Assembly: GCA_031551595.1 (NCBI GenBank)
Contig: JAVBNK010000035.1
Location: forward strand, 1 to 9,448
Direction: 5' to 3'
Source: JAVBOW01 sp031551595
GTDB taxonomy: Bacteria > Bacteroidota > Bacteroidia > Bacteroidales > Rikenellaceae
Length of the DNA: 9,448 bases
Positions 1 to 8,347 of this stretch are shown here, in pieces (position 1 is the stretch's first letter; each line of letters starts with the position of its first letter). The notes under the pieces were generated by a model. That model worked only from the letters and a program-made list of their open reading frames with translations. It did no database searches and had not been told where the DNA came from. The translations under genes and the position numbers were made by a program.

Positions 1-211
1 ATGTGTCCATTTCCTGAACGGGCGTGGTGAAATAAGTTCCGACCCGTTGTATACGCTTATGGAAAGTGGGTGAAGAAGAGTCCAATTGCTTCTCGAATTC
101 TTTATCCGTATAACAGAACAAGCCCCCTTGTGATTTTGTGACGGTAAATTCCTGGGCGTACCCGGCCCCGGCCAGGCAGCAAAATACGAAAGCGAAAAGC
201 GACTTTTTCAT
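1..211 (-). CDS. Secreted protein of unknown function, N-terminal 70 codons only
   Basis: An open frame starts at an ATG on the minus strand and stays open to the window edge, so the 3' part of the gene is missing. The first 20 residues form a clear type I signal peptide: MKK, a hydrophobic stretch (SLFAFVFCCLAGAG) and a likely cut after Y-A-Q. The cysteines lie inside the hydrophobic core and do not form a lipobox, so export to the periplasm or outside is more likely than lipidation. The mature start is polar and mixed in charge, and I recognise no domain; it does not begin like a SusC-type receptor, which usually opens with a carboxypeptidase-like or STN domain. It lies 35 bp after the lipoprotein gene on the same strand with no promoter between them, so it is probably the fourth gene of the sigma/anti-sigma operon. 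The start is supported by the signal peptide. Function is open. Confidence 0.7.
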   Translation of the reverse strand, partial: MKKSLFAFVFCCLAGAGYAQEFTVTKSQGGLFCYTDKEFEKQLDSSSPTFHKRIQRVGTYFTTPVQEMDT

Positions 212-246
212 GGTATCGTGATTTGAAATCATTCTCTAAGTAAGAA

Positions 247-1020
247 TCATTGATTTATGTAGAATCGGCCAAGCATGTCAGGCCAAAAATCTGGGTTATA
301 AGATGCCAACGGTTCTCCTCCCCAGACATTAACATAGAAGTTGAAATTATCCAATGCAAAAGATCGTTGCACACTATTCCCGCAAATCTGGGTGAAAAAT
401 TCGCTGTAATACAATTCCACAAATTGAAAAGAATCAATATCACCGTTACTGTTGTTGATATTCCATAACAAACGATTTGTATTGTTACTATTCTGATAAT
501 ACATTATATCCATGAACAGCTTTGCCTCGAACTCGATATTTTTCGTCGACTCGCCCATCACCCTATAACCGTACAGCCAAAATTGAGCGGCATGAATGAT
601 TTCTTCCAATATATTATCCCCATGTATCTCCTCTCCCGATTTAAATGAGATCGTATTATAGGAATCGCCCAGCTTAAAGCGAGCCCTACCATTAATACTC
701 GAATCAATATTAAGAACAAGTTTAAAGTTAGTCGCCTGAGTTCGTTCGTATAAATACTCCATGAGGGGACCTAAGTAGGGATAGATTGCCATCATCCCTG
801 AGAGCTCAAGGCAAAAATCACTAATCTGCTGCGTGGTAAGCGTGGATCTTTCGTGATCGATGAGAGCCAAAGCTAAGTCATACGTACTGAAATAGTCGTC
901 GCTGCGCGTTTCGGTCGCGGCGGAAGGCGGGAGGTTGTCCTGCGGTTCCATCGGGTCCAGGGAACAGCCGGACGCCCAGAACAGCGCCGAAAGACACACG
1001 AAGAGTTTGAGTTTTTTCAT
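247..1020 (-). CDS. Lipoprotein with degenerate zincin-like motif, 257 aa
   Basis: The product is a predicted lipoprotein. From the chosen ATG, residues 1-19 read as a type II signal peptide: MKKLK, a hydrophobic core, and the lipobox A-S-G-C with C19 as the lipid-bearing cysteine. A longer frame to position 1065 would put 15 charged or polar residues before the signal peptide, so I chose the internal start. Residues 20-42 are a Pro/Ala/Thr linker. The rest (43-257) is a globular domain, rich in aromatic residues and Asn, that I cannot name. It contains E-E-I-I-H (139-143) followed by N-I-E-F-E-A-K-L-F-M-D (161-171). This resembles the HExxH...E layout of gluzincin-like metallopeptidases, but the first histidine is Glu, so activity is doubtful. 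Base composition changes sharply within the gene: 42 of 60 bases are G/C at 901-960 against 19 of 60 at 481-540. The gene follows the FecR gene by 93 bp and precedes another secreted protein. Confidence 0.75.
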   Translation of the reverse strand: MKKLKLFVCLSALFWASGCSLDPMEPQDNLPPSAATETRSDDYFSTYDLALALIDHERSTLTTQQISDFCLELSGMMAIYPYLGPLMEYLYERTQATNFKLVLNIDSSINGRARFKLGDSYNTISFKSGEEIHGDNILEEIIHAAQFWLYGYRVMGESTKNIEFEAKLFMDIMYYQNSNNTNRLLWNINNSNGDIDSFQFVELYYSEFFTQICGNSVQRSFALDNFNFYVNVWGGEPLASYNPDFWPDMLGRFYINQ

Positions 1021-1077
1021 ACGTTTGTTTGAGGTTGTAACATTCTGCCTGCTACGAACAGACACGGGTGGAACTCC

Positions 1078-1108
1078 GGGTGGGGGAATTTGACCGATTC
1101 CCCCGCCT
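1078..1108. terminator. GC-rich stem-loop just after the fecR-like gene
   Basis: An inverted repeat with core GGGGGAAT / ATTCCCCC and a 7-base loop begins 5 bases after the FecR stop codon on the minus strand. It extends to about 12 pairs if two G-T pairs are allowed. A T-rich tract (TTGTTTTT) follows it only when read on the plus strand, where no gene is seen. On the minus strand, the direction of the operon, no T-run follows. It may act as a partial terminator or an RNA-end stabiliser that lowers expression of the lipoprotein gene relative to the sigma/anti-sigma pair. The structure is visible; the function is inferred. Confidence 0.45.
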
Positions 1109-1113
1109 TGTTT

Positions 1114-2262
1114 TTACAGTTTCACCACTTTTATTTTCCCGTCCTTTCCCATTTTAAACCTGACGTCGGCGGCTTTCTCCAGGATCGAGAGCACGGTTTC
1201 GAAACTCTCCCCCGCAGGGATGCTGCCTTTAAGGACCATATCGTCCATCCCGGCGTCCGCCAGGTCGAATTCCACATCGAATTTGCGGGAAACCTTCGTG
1301 AGGATCTTCCCGAAAGGCAGGTCTTCCACGCTGATCGTCCCCTCTTTCCACGAAATGAACTCTTCGGCGTTCACCTGGGACACGCTGATGCTTTCCGACC
1401 GGGGGTCGAGCCTCATCTGCTCTCCCGGCGCGAGCGTTACGGCCGCCTTATCGTGGGACGGCTGCACCCTCACCTTCCCGGTCACCAGCGTGGTGACGAC
1501 GTTTTCCGCGGGGTAGGCGCTGACGTTGAACTGCGTTCCCAGTACGTTGACCGATTGCAGGTCCGATTCGACGATGAAAGGTTTCGCGGCGTCTTTCGCC
1601 ACATCGAAGAACGCTTCCCCCGTCAGGCGTACCTTGCGTTCGCCGCCGGTGAAGGCGAGGGGATATTCCAGGCGGCTGTCCGAGTTGAGCCACGCGACAC
1701 TGCCGTCCCCGAGCCGTATCCGGCAGGCGGGCGCCCCGCGAGGGACCGTCACTTTGTTGTAAACGACCTCTTTCGGGGCTGTATTGTCGTTGAGGTAGGC
1801 GATCTCGCCGCCCTCGATGGAGAGTTGCGTGCCGTCCTTTTCGACCAGGACGGTTCCGGCAGTGTCCACTACATACCGGGAGCCGTCCGACAACTCCAGG
1901 ATCACACTGTTGTCGGTATGGGCCACCGCGGCAAAATCCCGGACGGGATCGGAAGGGCCGTGGAGGAGCAATAAGGCGGCTGCAACGGCGGCAGCGGCCG
2001 GAACGGTGATCGCAGCAATGATCTTTTTCGGGGAGATGCGTCTTTTGGGTGCGATGCGTCCGCGGATCACGCCGTAATCGACCTTGACCTGCGATGCCTG
2101 CACGCCCCAACGCATCCTAAGGTATTCGGCCTGGACTTCGGCGAACAGTTTGCGGTTTTCTTCGCTGGCCGAGGACCATTCCTTGACGGCATGCTCTTCG
2201 GAAGGAGCCAGGCCGCCGTTGAAATATTCCAACAGCGTGGATCGTGTGATGGTGTTCTTCAT
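1114..2262 (-). CDS. FecR-like anti-sigma factor with DUF4974-type C-terminus
   Basis: This 382-residue protein is an inner-membrane anti-sigma factor of the FecR family, expected to bind the ECF sigma factor encoded just upstream and release it on a periplasmic signal. Residues 1-79 are the cytoplasmic, helical sigma-binding part, with the typical E-E-H-A-V-K-E-W segment at 22-29. A basic stretch (K-R-R-I-S-P-K-K) leads into one membrane helix at 80-100. The periplasmic FecR domain covers about 171-266, with the family signatures V-P-R-G, L-x-D-G-S-x-x-W-L-N, L-x-G-E-A-F-F-D-V and V-L-G-T-Q-F-N-V. Residues 310-382 match the DUF4974 (secretin/TonB short-domain-like) module common in Bacteroidetes FecR proteins, which usually contacts the signalling domain of a TonB-dependent receptor. 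Length and domain order are normal. The gene follows the sigma gene by 62 bp, with no separate promoter seen. Confidence 0.93.
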   Translation of the reverse strand: MKNTITRSTLLEYFNGGLAPSEEHAVKEWSSASEENRKLFAEVQAEYLRMRWGVQASQVKVDYGVIRGRIAPKRRISPKKIIAAITVPAAAAVAAALLLLHGPSDPVRDFAAVAHTDNSVILELSDGSRYVVDTAGTVLVEKDGTQLSIEGGEIAYLNDNTAPKEVVYNKVTVPRGAPACRIRLGDGSVAWLNSDSRLEYPLAFTGGERKVRLTGEAFFDVAKDAAKPFIVESDLQSVNVLGTQFNVSAYPAENVVTTLVTGKVRVQPSHDKAAVTLAPGEQMRLDPRSESISVSQVNAEEFISWKEGTISVEDLPFGKILTKVSRKFDVEFDLADAGMDDMVLKGSIPAGESFETVLSILEKAADVRFKMGKDGKIKVVKL

Positions 2263-2324
2263 TTCCGGGAAAAGTAGTGTTCACTAATAAGTCCGGAAAA
2301 GAGGCAAAACGGTTGAATGATTTT

Positions 2325-2867
2325 TCAGAAAAATGCGCAAGGATCCGAAAAAATTCCGCGGAGCCGCTTTAGCGCATTCACCAGCAGTGTTTTAACCGTG
2401 GCGATGGAAATGCTTAATTTTTCGGCCACTTCCTTGTAGCGCAACCCGTCGACGTACACCGCTTTGAGGACTTCGCGTGTGCGCGGAGGCAGTTTTTCGA
2501 TCTCGGCCTCGATCTGCCGCAACATTTCCTCGGTCAGGTCGTCGAGTTCGATGAGTTCGACGATAAGATTCCCGACCTGGGACGATTTACGTAACGGGTC
2601 GCGTTTTTCGAGGTGCTTGATCGCGGCATACTTCACCGCGGAGAATAAGTAACCCTTCAGGCCCGGCGGGGCGATTCTTTTGTAACTCTCCCGCTCCCAG
2701 AAAACGACGAAGAATTCCTGTACGAGATCTTCGGCCGCCAGGAGATCGCCCAGGAACGTATTGGCCCAGACCACCATCGGGCGGTAATATTTATTATACA
2801 GCAACTCCAGGCCGCGGGAATCGCTATGGCGCAACAAGTTGCAAATATATTCGTCATTGATGTGCAT
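2325..2867 (-). CDS. ECF-type RNA polymerase sigma factor, 180 aa
   Basis: The product is an extracytoplasmic-function sigma factor that directs RNA polymerase to a small set of promoters when freed by its anti-sigma partner, the FecR-like protein encoded downstream. Region 2 spans about residues 20-85, with the core-binding and -10 recognition helix including D-L-L-A-A-E-D-L-V-Q-E-F-F-V-V-F-W (41-57). Region 4 spans about 125-170, with L-P-P-R-T-R-E-V followed by a helix-turn-helix (Y-K-E-V-A-E-K-L-S-I-S-I-A-T-V-K-T). No extra C-terminal domain is present. The ATG giving M-H-I-N-D-E-Y was chosen because a frame reaching to 2945 adds 26 residues unlike the family; the shorter form has the usual 180-residue length. 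A consensus housekeeping promoter lies about 93 bp upstream, implying a leader of roughly 85 bases. It is typical of Bacteroidetes sigma/FecR pairs that control polysaccharide or iron uptake, but no receptor gene is visible here. Confidence 0.93.
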   Translation of the reverse strand: MHINDEYICNLLRHSDSRGLELLYNKYYRPMVVWANTFLGDLLAAEDLVQEFFVVFWERESYKRIAPPGLKGYLFSAVKYAAIKHLEKRDPLRKSSQVGNLIVELIELDDLTEEMLRQIEAEIEKLPPRTREVLKAVYVDGLRYKEVAEKLSISIATVKTLLVNALKRLRGIFSDPCAFF

Positions 2868-2959
2868 GAGTCGGCATCTATGCAAATACAACGGAAGCCG
2901 AGCGCAATCTTTTGAAAGCGAACTTTCATGATTGTCGGGGCGCATCCTGAATTATTTTG

Positions 2960-2990
2960 CAAATATAGCGAAAGCTTAATGGCAAACAAA
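2960..2990 (-). promoter_or_regulatory. Housekeeping promoter for the ECF sigma operon
   Basis: Read on the minus strand, TTTG (2987-2990) is followed after exactly 19 bases by TATATTTG (2960-2967). This matches the Bacteroidetes primary-sigma consensus (-33 TTTG, -7 TAnnTTTG) in every fixed position. Transcription would begin near 2953, leaving a leader of about 85 bases before the sigma ATG. It implies that basal expression of the sigma gene depends on the main sigma factor rather than only on itself. Confidence 0.75.
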
Positions 2991-3195
2991 CTTGTCCGGA
3001 TTTGCCCGGGGCACGTCCTGAGTCCGGCAAATGTATGGAAAATATTCATGGACTTTCGCTGCCATTCAACTTTTTCGCCGCAGGACGCCTGGATGACGGG
3101 TTCGGGATGCACGATGCGTCGATGGGCGGATGTGCGTCGGGAAAGTGTATGCCGGTCCTCCGGGTTTCGTGCCGCAAAAAGAATTATACCGTATA

Positions 3196-3226
3196 TATGG
3201 GGTTAATGGAAAAATGTTTATCTTTG
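3196..3226 (+). promoter_or_regulatory. Promoter for rpsA
   Basis: TATCTTTG (3219-3226) fits the Bacteroidetes -7 consensus TAnnTTTG exactly. TATG, three of four matches to the -33 TTTG, stands 19 bases upstream. The expected start of transcription is near 3233, giving a leader of under 30 bases before the first rpsA ATG. Confidence 0.7.
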
Positions 3227-3241
3227 CGGGCTATTCCCTAT

Positions 3242-3248
3242 GGAGGGG
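3242..3248 (+). promoter_or_regulatory. Purine-rich possible ribosome binding site of rpsA
   Basis: GGAGGGG ends 12 bases before the ATG at 3261, farther than the usual 5-9. Shine-Dalgarno sequences are generally weak in Bacteroidetes and none is obvious at the other genes here, so this one stands out. It favours the upstream rpsA start over the ATG at 3300, which has no such sequence. Confidence 0.4.
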
Positions 3249-3260
3249 ATTCTATAAATA

Positions 3261-5384
<2,124 letters not shown>

Positions 5385-5398
5385 CTCCGGGCCGGGCC

Positions 5399-6334
5399 AT
5401 GACATTCCGCGTTACCATATTGGGTAGCAGTGCGGCAATGCCTACGGCCAGCCAGCACCACTCTGCTCATGCACTCAACGTGCATGAGCAGTTTTTTTTG
5501 GTCGATTGCGGCGAGGGGACACAGGCGCAGCTGATGCGGTACGGCATCAACCCGATGAAGATCAATGCGGTGTTCATCACCCACCTGCACGGCGACCATT
5601 TCTTCGGATTGTACGGGTTGGTCTCGACGTTAGGGCTGCTGGGCCGCCGCACGCCGCTGCCGGTATTCGCCCCGCGGCCCCTGCGGGAGGTGCTGGAATG
5701 CCATTTCCGCCACTTCGACACGCAGCTGCCCTACGAGGTGCAGGTCAATGAGGTGGACGCCACGAAACACGAATGTATATACGAAAACCGGATGATGCAG
5801 GTGTGGACGGTGCCGCTGCGCCACCGCGTGCCGTGCACGGGCTACCTTTTCCGCGAGAAGCCGCCGGGGCTGAACATCCATAAGGAGGCGATCGCACGCT
5901 ACGGGCTGGGGATTGCGCAGATCGCCGCCGCCAAACGGGGCGAAGATATCACGCTGGGCGACGGCACCGTGGTGGCGAATGGCGAATTGACCTACCGGCC
6001 TTACCGTGCACGCAGCTACGCCTATTGCAGCGACACGATGCCTTCGGGCAAGGTGGCGTCCCTCGTGCAGGGGGCTGACCTGCTCTACCATGAGGCCACT
6101 TTCGCCGCGGAAGATAAAAAGCTCGCCGCGCAGACCGGCCATTCGACTGCCGCCCAGGCTGCGAAAGTGGCTGTGCAGGCAGGCGCAGGGCGCCTTCTGA
6201 TCGGCCACTGCTCGAACCGCTACAAAGGGACGGACGTATTGCTGGCCGAGGCGCGGGAGGTATTCCCGGCCACGTCCGACGCGGCCGAGGGGGCGGTATT
6301 TGACATCCGGACTACGCCATGGAGCGGGAAGTGA
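5399..6334 (+). CDS. rnz: Ribonuclease Z (tRNA 3' endonuclease)
   Basis: RNase Z is a zinc-dependent metallo-beta-lactamase-fold nuclease that cuts the 3' trailer from tRNA precursors. At 311 residues it has the usual short-form length. All expected metal ligands are present: H62-x-H64-x-D66-H67 in T-H-L-H-G-D-H-F-F-G, H141 (P-L-R-H-R-V-P), D212 (S-D-T) and H270 (I-G-H-C-S-N-R-Y). The family's N-terminal I-L-G-S-S-A-A-M-P-T, D-C-G-E-G-T-Q and T-G-H-S-T (246-250) are also seen, and a flexible-arm insert covers about 152-200. The start is fixed by the conserved strand beginning M-T-F-R-V-T-I-L-G; no later Met could keep that motif. It begins 14 bp after the rpsA stop with no promoter between, so it depends on rpsA transcription. 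A strong intrinsic terminator lies within codons 22-34, encoding the variable stretch between two conserved motifs, so expression is probably limited by termination. Its last 16 bases overlap the next gene. Confidence 0.95.
   Translation: MTFRVTILGSSAAMPTASQHHSAHALNVHEQFFLVDCGEGTQAQLMRYGINPMKINAVFITHLHGDHFFGLYGLVSTLGLLGRRTPLPVFAPRPLREVLECHFRHFDTQLPYEVQVNEVDATKHECIYENRMMQVWTVPLRHRVPCTGYLFREKPPGLNIHKEAIARYGLGIAQIAAAKRGEDITLGDGTVVANGELTYRPYRARSYAYCSDTMPSGKVASLVQGADLLYHEATFAAEDKKLAAQTGHSTAAQAAKVAVQAGAGRLLIGHCSNRYKGTDVLLAEAREVFPATSDAAEGAVFDIRTTPWSGK
5463..5499 (+). terminator. Intrinsic terminator inside the rnz coding sequence
   Basis: CTGCTCATGCAC and GTGCATGAGCAG form a perfect 12-bp stem around the 5-base loop TCAAC, followed at once by eight T. 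This is the full form of a Rho-independent terminator pointing in the direction of rpsA and rnz. It lies 78 bp past the rpsA stop and 64 bp past the rnz ATG. The T-run is made with TTT TTT TTG (Phe-Phe-Leu), whereas 10 of the other 11 Phe codons in rnz are TTC. It is likely the main 3' end of rpsA mRNA and an attenuator for rnz; the structure is seen, the regulation is inferred. Confidence 0.8.
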
Positions 6335-6960
6335 ATATATACGACCGCGAAACGCTTTTCGTCGCCCTGGCCGACCGGGTGATGATGGGCATGGACAGCC
6401 GCCAATACGGGGAGATCATCCGCCGCGAAGGGCTGTGGGAGGCGGCCATGGACATTGCCGCGGCGGGAGGACGGTCGGGCCGGGAGTCACAGGCGGGATT
6501 CCGTGCGGCATGGTCGCTCGAGGCGGCCTATTTCTCTGACCGCGAGGCGTTCAGGCCTTATGCGGAACGGTTCCTGGGGGATTTTACGCAGGTGCGCAAT
6601 CCCAGCGTCCATCGCCACTATGCCAAGATGCTGTACGATATGATGAAACGGGGCCTGGTCGACCTGCAGGGTACGCAGGCCGGTCGGATCGCCGAATTCT
6701 GTTTCGACCTGCTGATCGGCCCCGGCGTGCGTGTGGCGGTCAAGGGATGGTCGACGGAAATTCTCGTACTGCTGGCGCCGAAGGTGGATTGGGTGGCTGA
6801 AAACCTGGAAGAGACCCTGCGTCATCAGATGGCCGGAGGGTCGCCCGCGATGATCGTCAGCACCCGCCGGGCCATCGCCCGGCTGCGGCTCCTGCCGTAT
6901 GGAAACCGGCCTTGCGGTGGCAGGGCAGTCAGCCCGCCGCCATCCCGGGCGAAGCGCTGA
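6319..6960 (+). CDS. Helical, HEAT-like protein of unknown function, 213 aa
   Basis: I do not recognise a named family. The sequence is almost entirely amphipathic helices with short turns, in the manner of HEAT/ARM or DNA-alkylation-repair-like solenoids. Helical pairs are suggested at about 11-50, 57-88, 96-131, 137-167 and 175-192, including F-R-A-A-W-S-L-E-A-A-Y (61-71) and G-V-R-V-A-V-K-G-W-S-T-E-I-L-V-L-L (136-152). There is no signal peptide or membrane segment, so it should be cytoplasmic. The last 20 residues are rich in Pro, Arg and Gly and look unstructured. The ATG lies inside the end of rnz in another frame, with a 16-bp overlap, which implies translational coupling; starting here keeps the first helix complete. 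It lies downstream of the terminator inside rnz, so its level should follow read-through there. A scaffold or protein-binding role fits the fold, but nothing in the sequence shows a partner. Confidence 0.75.
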   Translation: MEREVNIYDRETLFVALADRVMMGMDSRQYGEIIRREGLWEAAMDIAAAGGRSGRESQAGFRAAWSLEAAYFSDREAFRPYAERFLGDFTQVRNPSVHRHYAKMLYDMMKRGLVDLQGTQAGRIAEFCFDLLIGPGVRVAVKGWSTEILVLLAPKVDWVAENLEETLRHQMAGGSPAMIVSTRRAIARLRLLPYGNRPCGGRAVSPPPSRAKR

Positions 6961-7141
6961 GCATTCCCCGCCTGTGACCCGGCCCTCCCTCCCGCCGGCT
7001 GCGGACTGCCGCGGGACACGAAGGGCGAACCACATTCCGGATTTTGCCGGATCCGGGTCGCGACTCCTGCTGGCTGAGTATCTGTGATTTTGGATCCTGT
7101 GAAGTTCGGGCAGTGGTTTCTCCCTTGCGGATGGGCGGCGC
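6961..7141. other. Gap between convergent genes, no clear terminator
   Basis: This 181-bp stretch separates the plus-strand rpsA-rnz group from the minus-strand acyltransferase group. I see no gene and no stem followed by a T-run in either direction. The only hairpin noticed is a weak 6-bp one, CCGGAT / ATCCGG with an 8-base loop (7037-7056). Termination here may be Rho-dependent, or the transcripts may overlap. Confidence 0.5.
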
Positions 7142-8293
7142 CTATGGCCGGGAAACCCCGACGATCACCGGGTTGTGGTCGGAGATGTCCGACTCGGGCG
7201 AGGTGTAACTCACGGTGTGGAAGTCCGCCGAGTGGAATACGTAGTCGATGCGGAACATATTGAAAAAACCGCGGTAAGTGCCCGCCGTGCCGCGTCCCTT
7301 CTCGACGAAGGCATCGGTCATCGCACCGCGCACCCTGCGGTAGGCGTAGGATACGGGGGTGTCGTTGAAATCGCCGCACAGGATCACCGGATAGGGCGAA
7401 GCGGCGACCAGCAGGGCCATCGTGTCGGCCTGCGCCGCACGGATCTTATAGTTGCCGCGCAGTTTGCCTGCGATGACTTTCATGCGCCTTTTCGTATCTT
7501 CGGTATCGTTCCGGACGATCTGTTCGGTGGTGATCAGCTGCTGGTCGTCGGCGGTGAGCGAGGTGGTTTGCAGGTGGCAGTTGAACACGCGCACCGTGTC
7601 GCCGCCGATCGCCAGGTCGGCGTGCATCGCGCAATTCGATGAGTGCTCGAAATCGACCACCCCGTAACCCGTGACCGGATAGCGGCTGTAAATGGCCAGT
7701 CCCCATCCCGAGTGGTTCGTGCCCTGTATGGCGAAATGGCTGCGCGAGTGGGGCAGTGCGCCGAGCAGCGAATCGACCTGCGCACGCGGTTGGCGCGGAG
7801 TGACCTGGAACTCCTGCAGGCAGGCGATGTCGGGATGCTGTGCCGCGATCAGCCGGCAGACCGTGTCCATGGTCAGGCTGGTACGGCCCGCATGGTGCTG
7901 CAGGAAACCCTCGACGTTATAACTCAGGATGGTCAGGCCGGGTTTGTCTTGCTGCGGGACGTAGTGTTTTTTGAGATGGGGGTTGAAGAATAGCGATATG
8001 TTGCCCAATCCCAGCAGGATGGCGATGCCGGGCACGACGATATAATATTTCCATCGTAATACCCAGTAGAGCGCCATGACGATATTGGCGATAAAGAGCA
8101 CCGGGTTGGCCAGGCCCAGCAGGGCGAACATCCATGCCCGGTTCGGGTTGACGTGGGGAGCCAGGTACGAGAGCAGCAGCAATGCGGACAGCGCGACGCT
8201 CAGCAGCAGGACGACCACATCCAACAGGGTGGTCCGTCCGCCTCTGCGCGCCGGTTCCCGGCGGCTGGTGTCGTAATGATAGCGGTTGTTCAT
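7142..8293 (-). CDS. Membrane-anchored endonuclease/exonuclease/phosphatase-family protein
   Basis: The 383-residue protein joins three membrane helices to an EEP (DNase I-like) hydrolase domain. After a basic N-terminus (R-R-E-P-A-R-R-G-G-R, 11-20), helices are at about 23-45, 52-75 and 83-104. The EEP domain (119-383) has the full set of metal and catalytic residues: N126 (S-Y-N-V-E), E161 (L-Q-E-F), H240 (F-N-C-H-L), D308 and N310 (G-D-F-N-D-T), D350 (R-I-D-Y-V-F) and D372-H373 (S-D-H-N-P-V). With the positive N-terminus inside, three helices would place the catalytic domain in the periplasm. Family members cut DNA, sphingomyelin or inositol phosphates; the residues do not tell which substrate applies. 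It lies 54 bp after an OlsB/GlsB-like acyltransferase gene with no promoter between them, which makes a phosphodiester or lipid head-group substrate as plausible as nucleic acid. Many Bacteroidetes carry such proteins without a tested function. Confidence 0.88.
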   Translation of the reverse strand: MNNRYHYDTSRREPARRGGRTTLLDVVVLLLSVALSALLLLSYLAPHVNPNRAWMFALLGLANPVLFIANIVMALYWVLRWKYYIVVPGIAILLGLGNISLFFNPHLKKHYVPQQDKPGLTILSYNVEGFLQHHAGRTSLTMDTVCRLIAAQHPDIACLQEFQVTPRQPRAQVDSLLGALPHSRSHFAIQGTNHSGWGLAIYSRYPVTGYGVVDFEHSSNCAMHADLAIGGDTVRVFNCHLQTTSLTADDQQLITTEQIVRNDTEDTKRRMKVIAGKLRGNYKIRAAQADTMALLVAASPYPVILCGDFNDTPVSYAYRRVRGAMTDAFVEKGRGTAGTYRGFFNMFRIDYVFHSADFHTVSYTSPESDISDHNPVIVGVSRP

Positions 8294-8347
8294 GGGGTTG
8301 CCGGCCGTACGTCCTCAGGGTTCGCCAATCATCCTCCGAATGAAATA

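Larger units (their letters stand above)
2868..3260. other. Divergent intergenic region between the ECF sigma gene and rpsA
   Basis: These 393 bp hold no credible gene; the short open frames in them lack family features or start signals. They carry two back-to-back promoters, one for the sigma gene (2960-2990, minus) and one for rpsA (3196-3226, plus), about 205 bp apart. Between the promoters (roughly 2991-3195) I see no clear operator or RNA element. Inside the expected sigma leader is a small perfect hairpin, TGAAAG-TTCG-CTTTCA on the minus strand (2913-2928), with a four-base TTCG loop, which may fold in the leader RNA. Confidence 0.7.

Noticed and set aside
1090..1974. 294-codon plus-strand open frame opposite the FecR gene
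   Set aside because: The minus-strand FecR protein has complete domain structure, and the plus frame shows no domain.
2842..2849. A second TATATTTG (minus strand) within the sigma gene
   Set aside because: It lies inside the coding sequence after the start codon, and the complete promoter with its -33 element lies farther upstream.
2657..3112. Minus-strand frame overlapping the sigma gene start
   Set aside because: It runs in another frame of the sigma gene and over its promoter. The sigma frame has clear family motifs and this one has none.
7037..7056. CCGGAT / ATCCGG hairpin as a terminator for the convergent genes
   Set aside because: The stem is only 6 bp and no T-run follows in either direction.
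6825..7379. 184-codon minus-strand frame across the convergent gap
   Set aside because: It overlaps the ends of two supported genes, in a different frame from the EEP gene, and has Arg/Gly/Pro-rich shadow-like composition.
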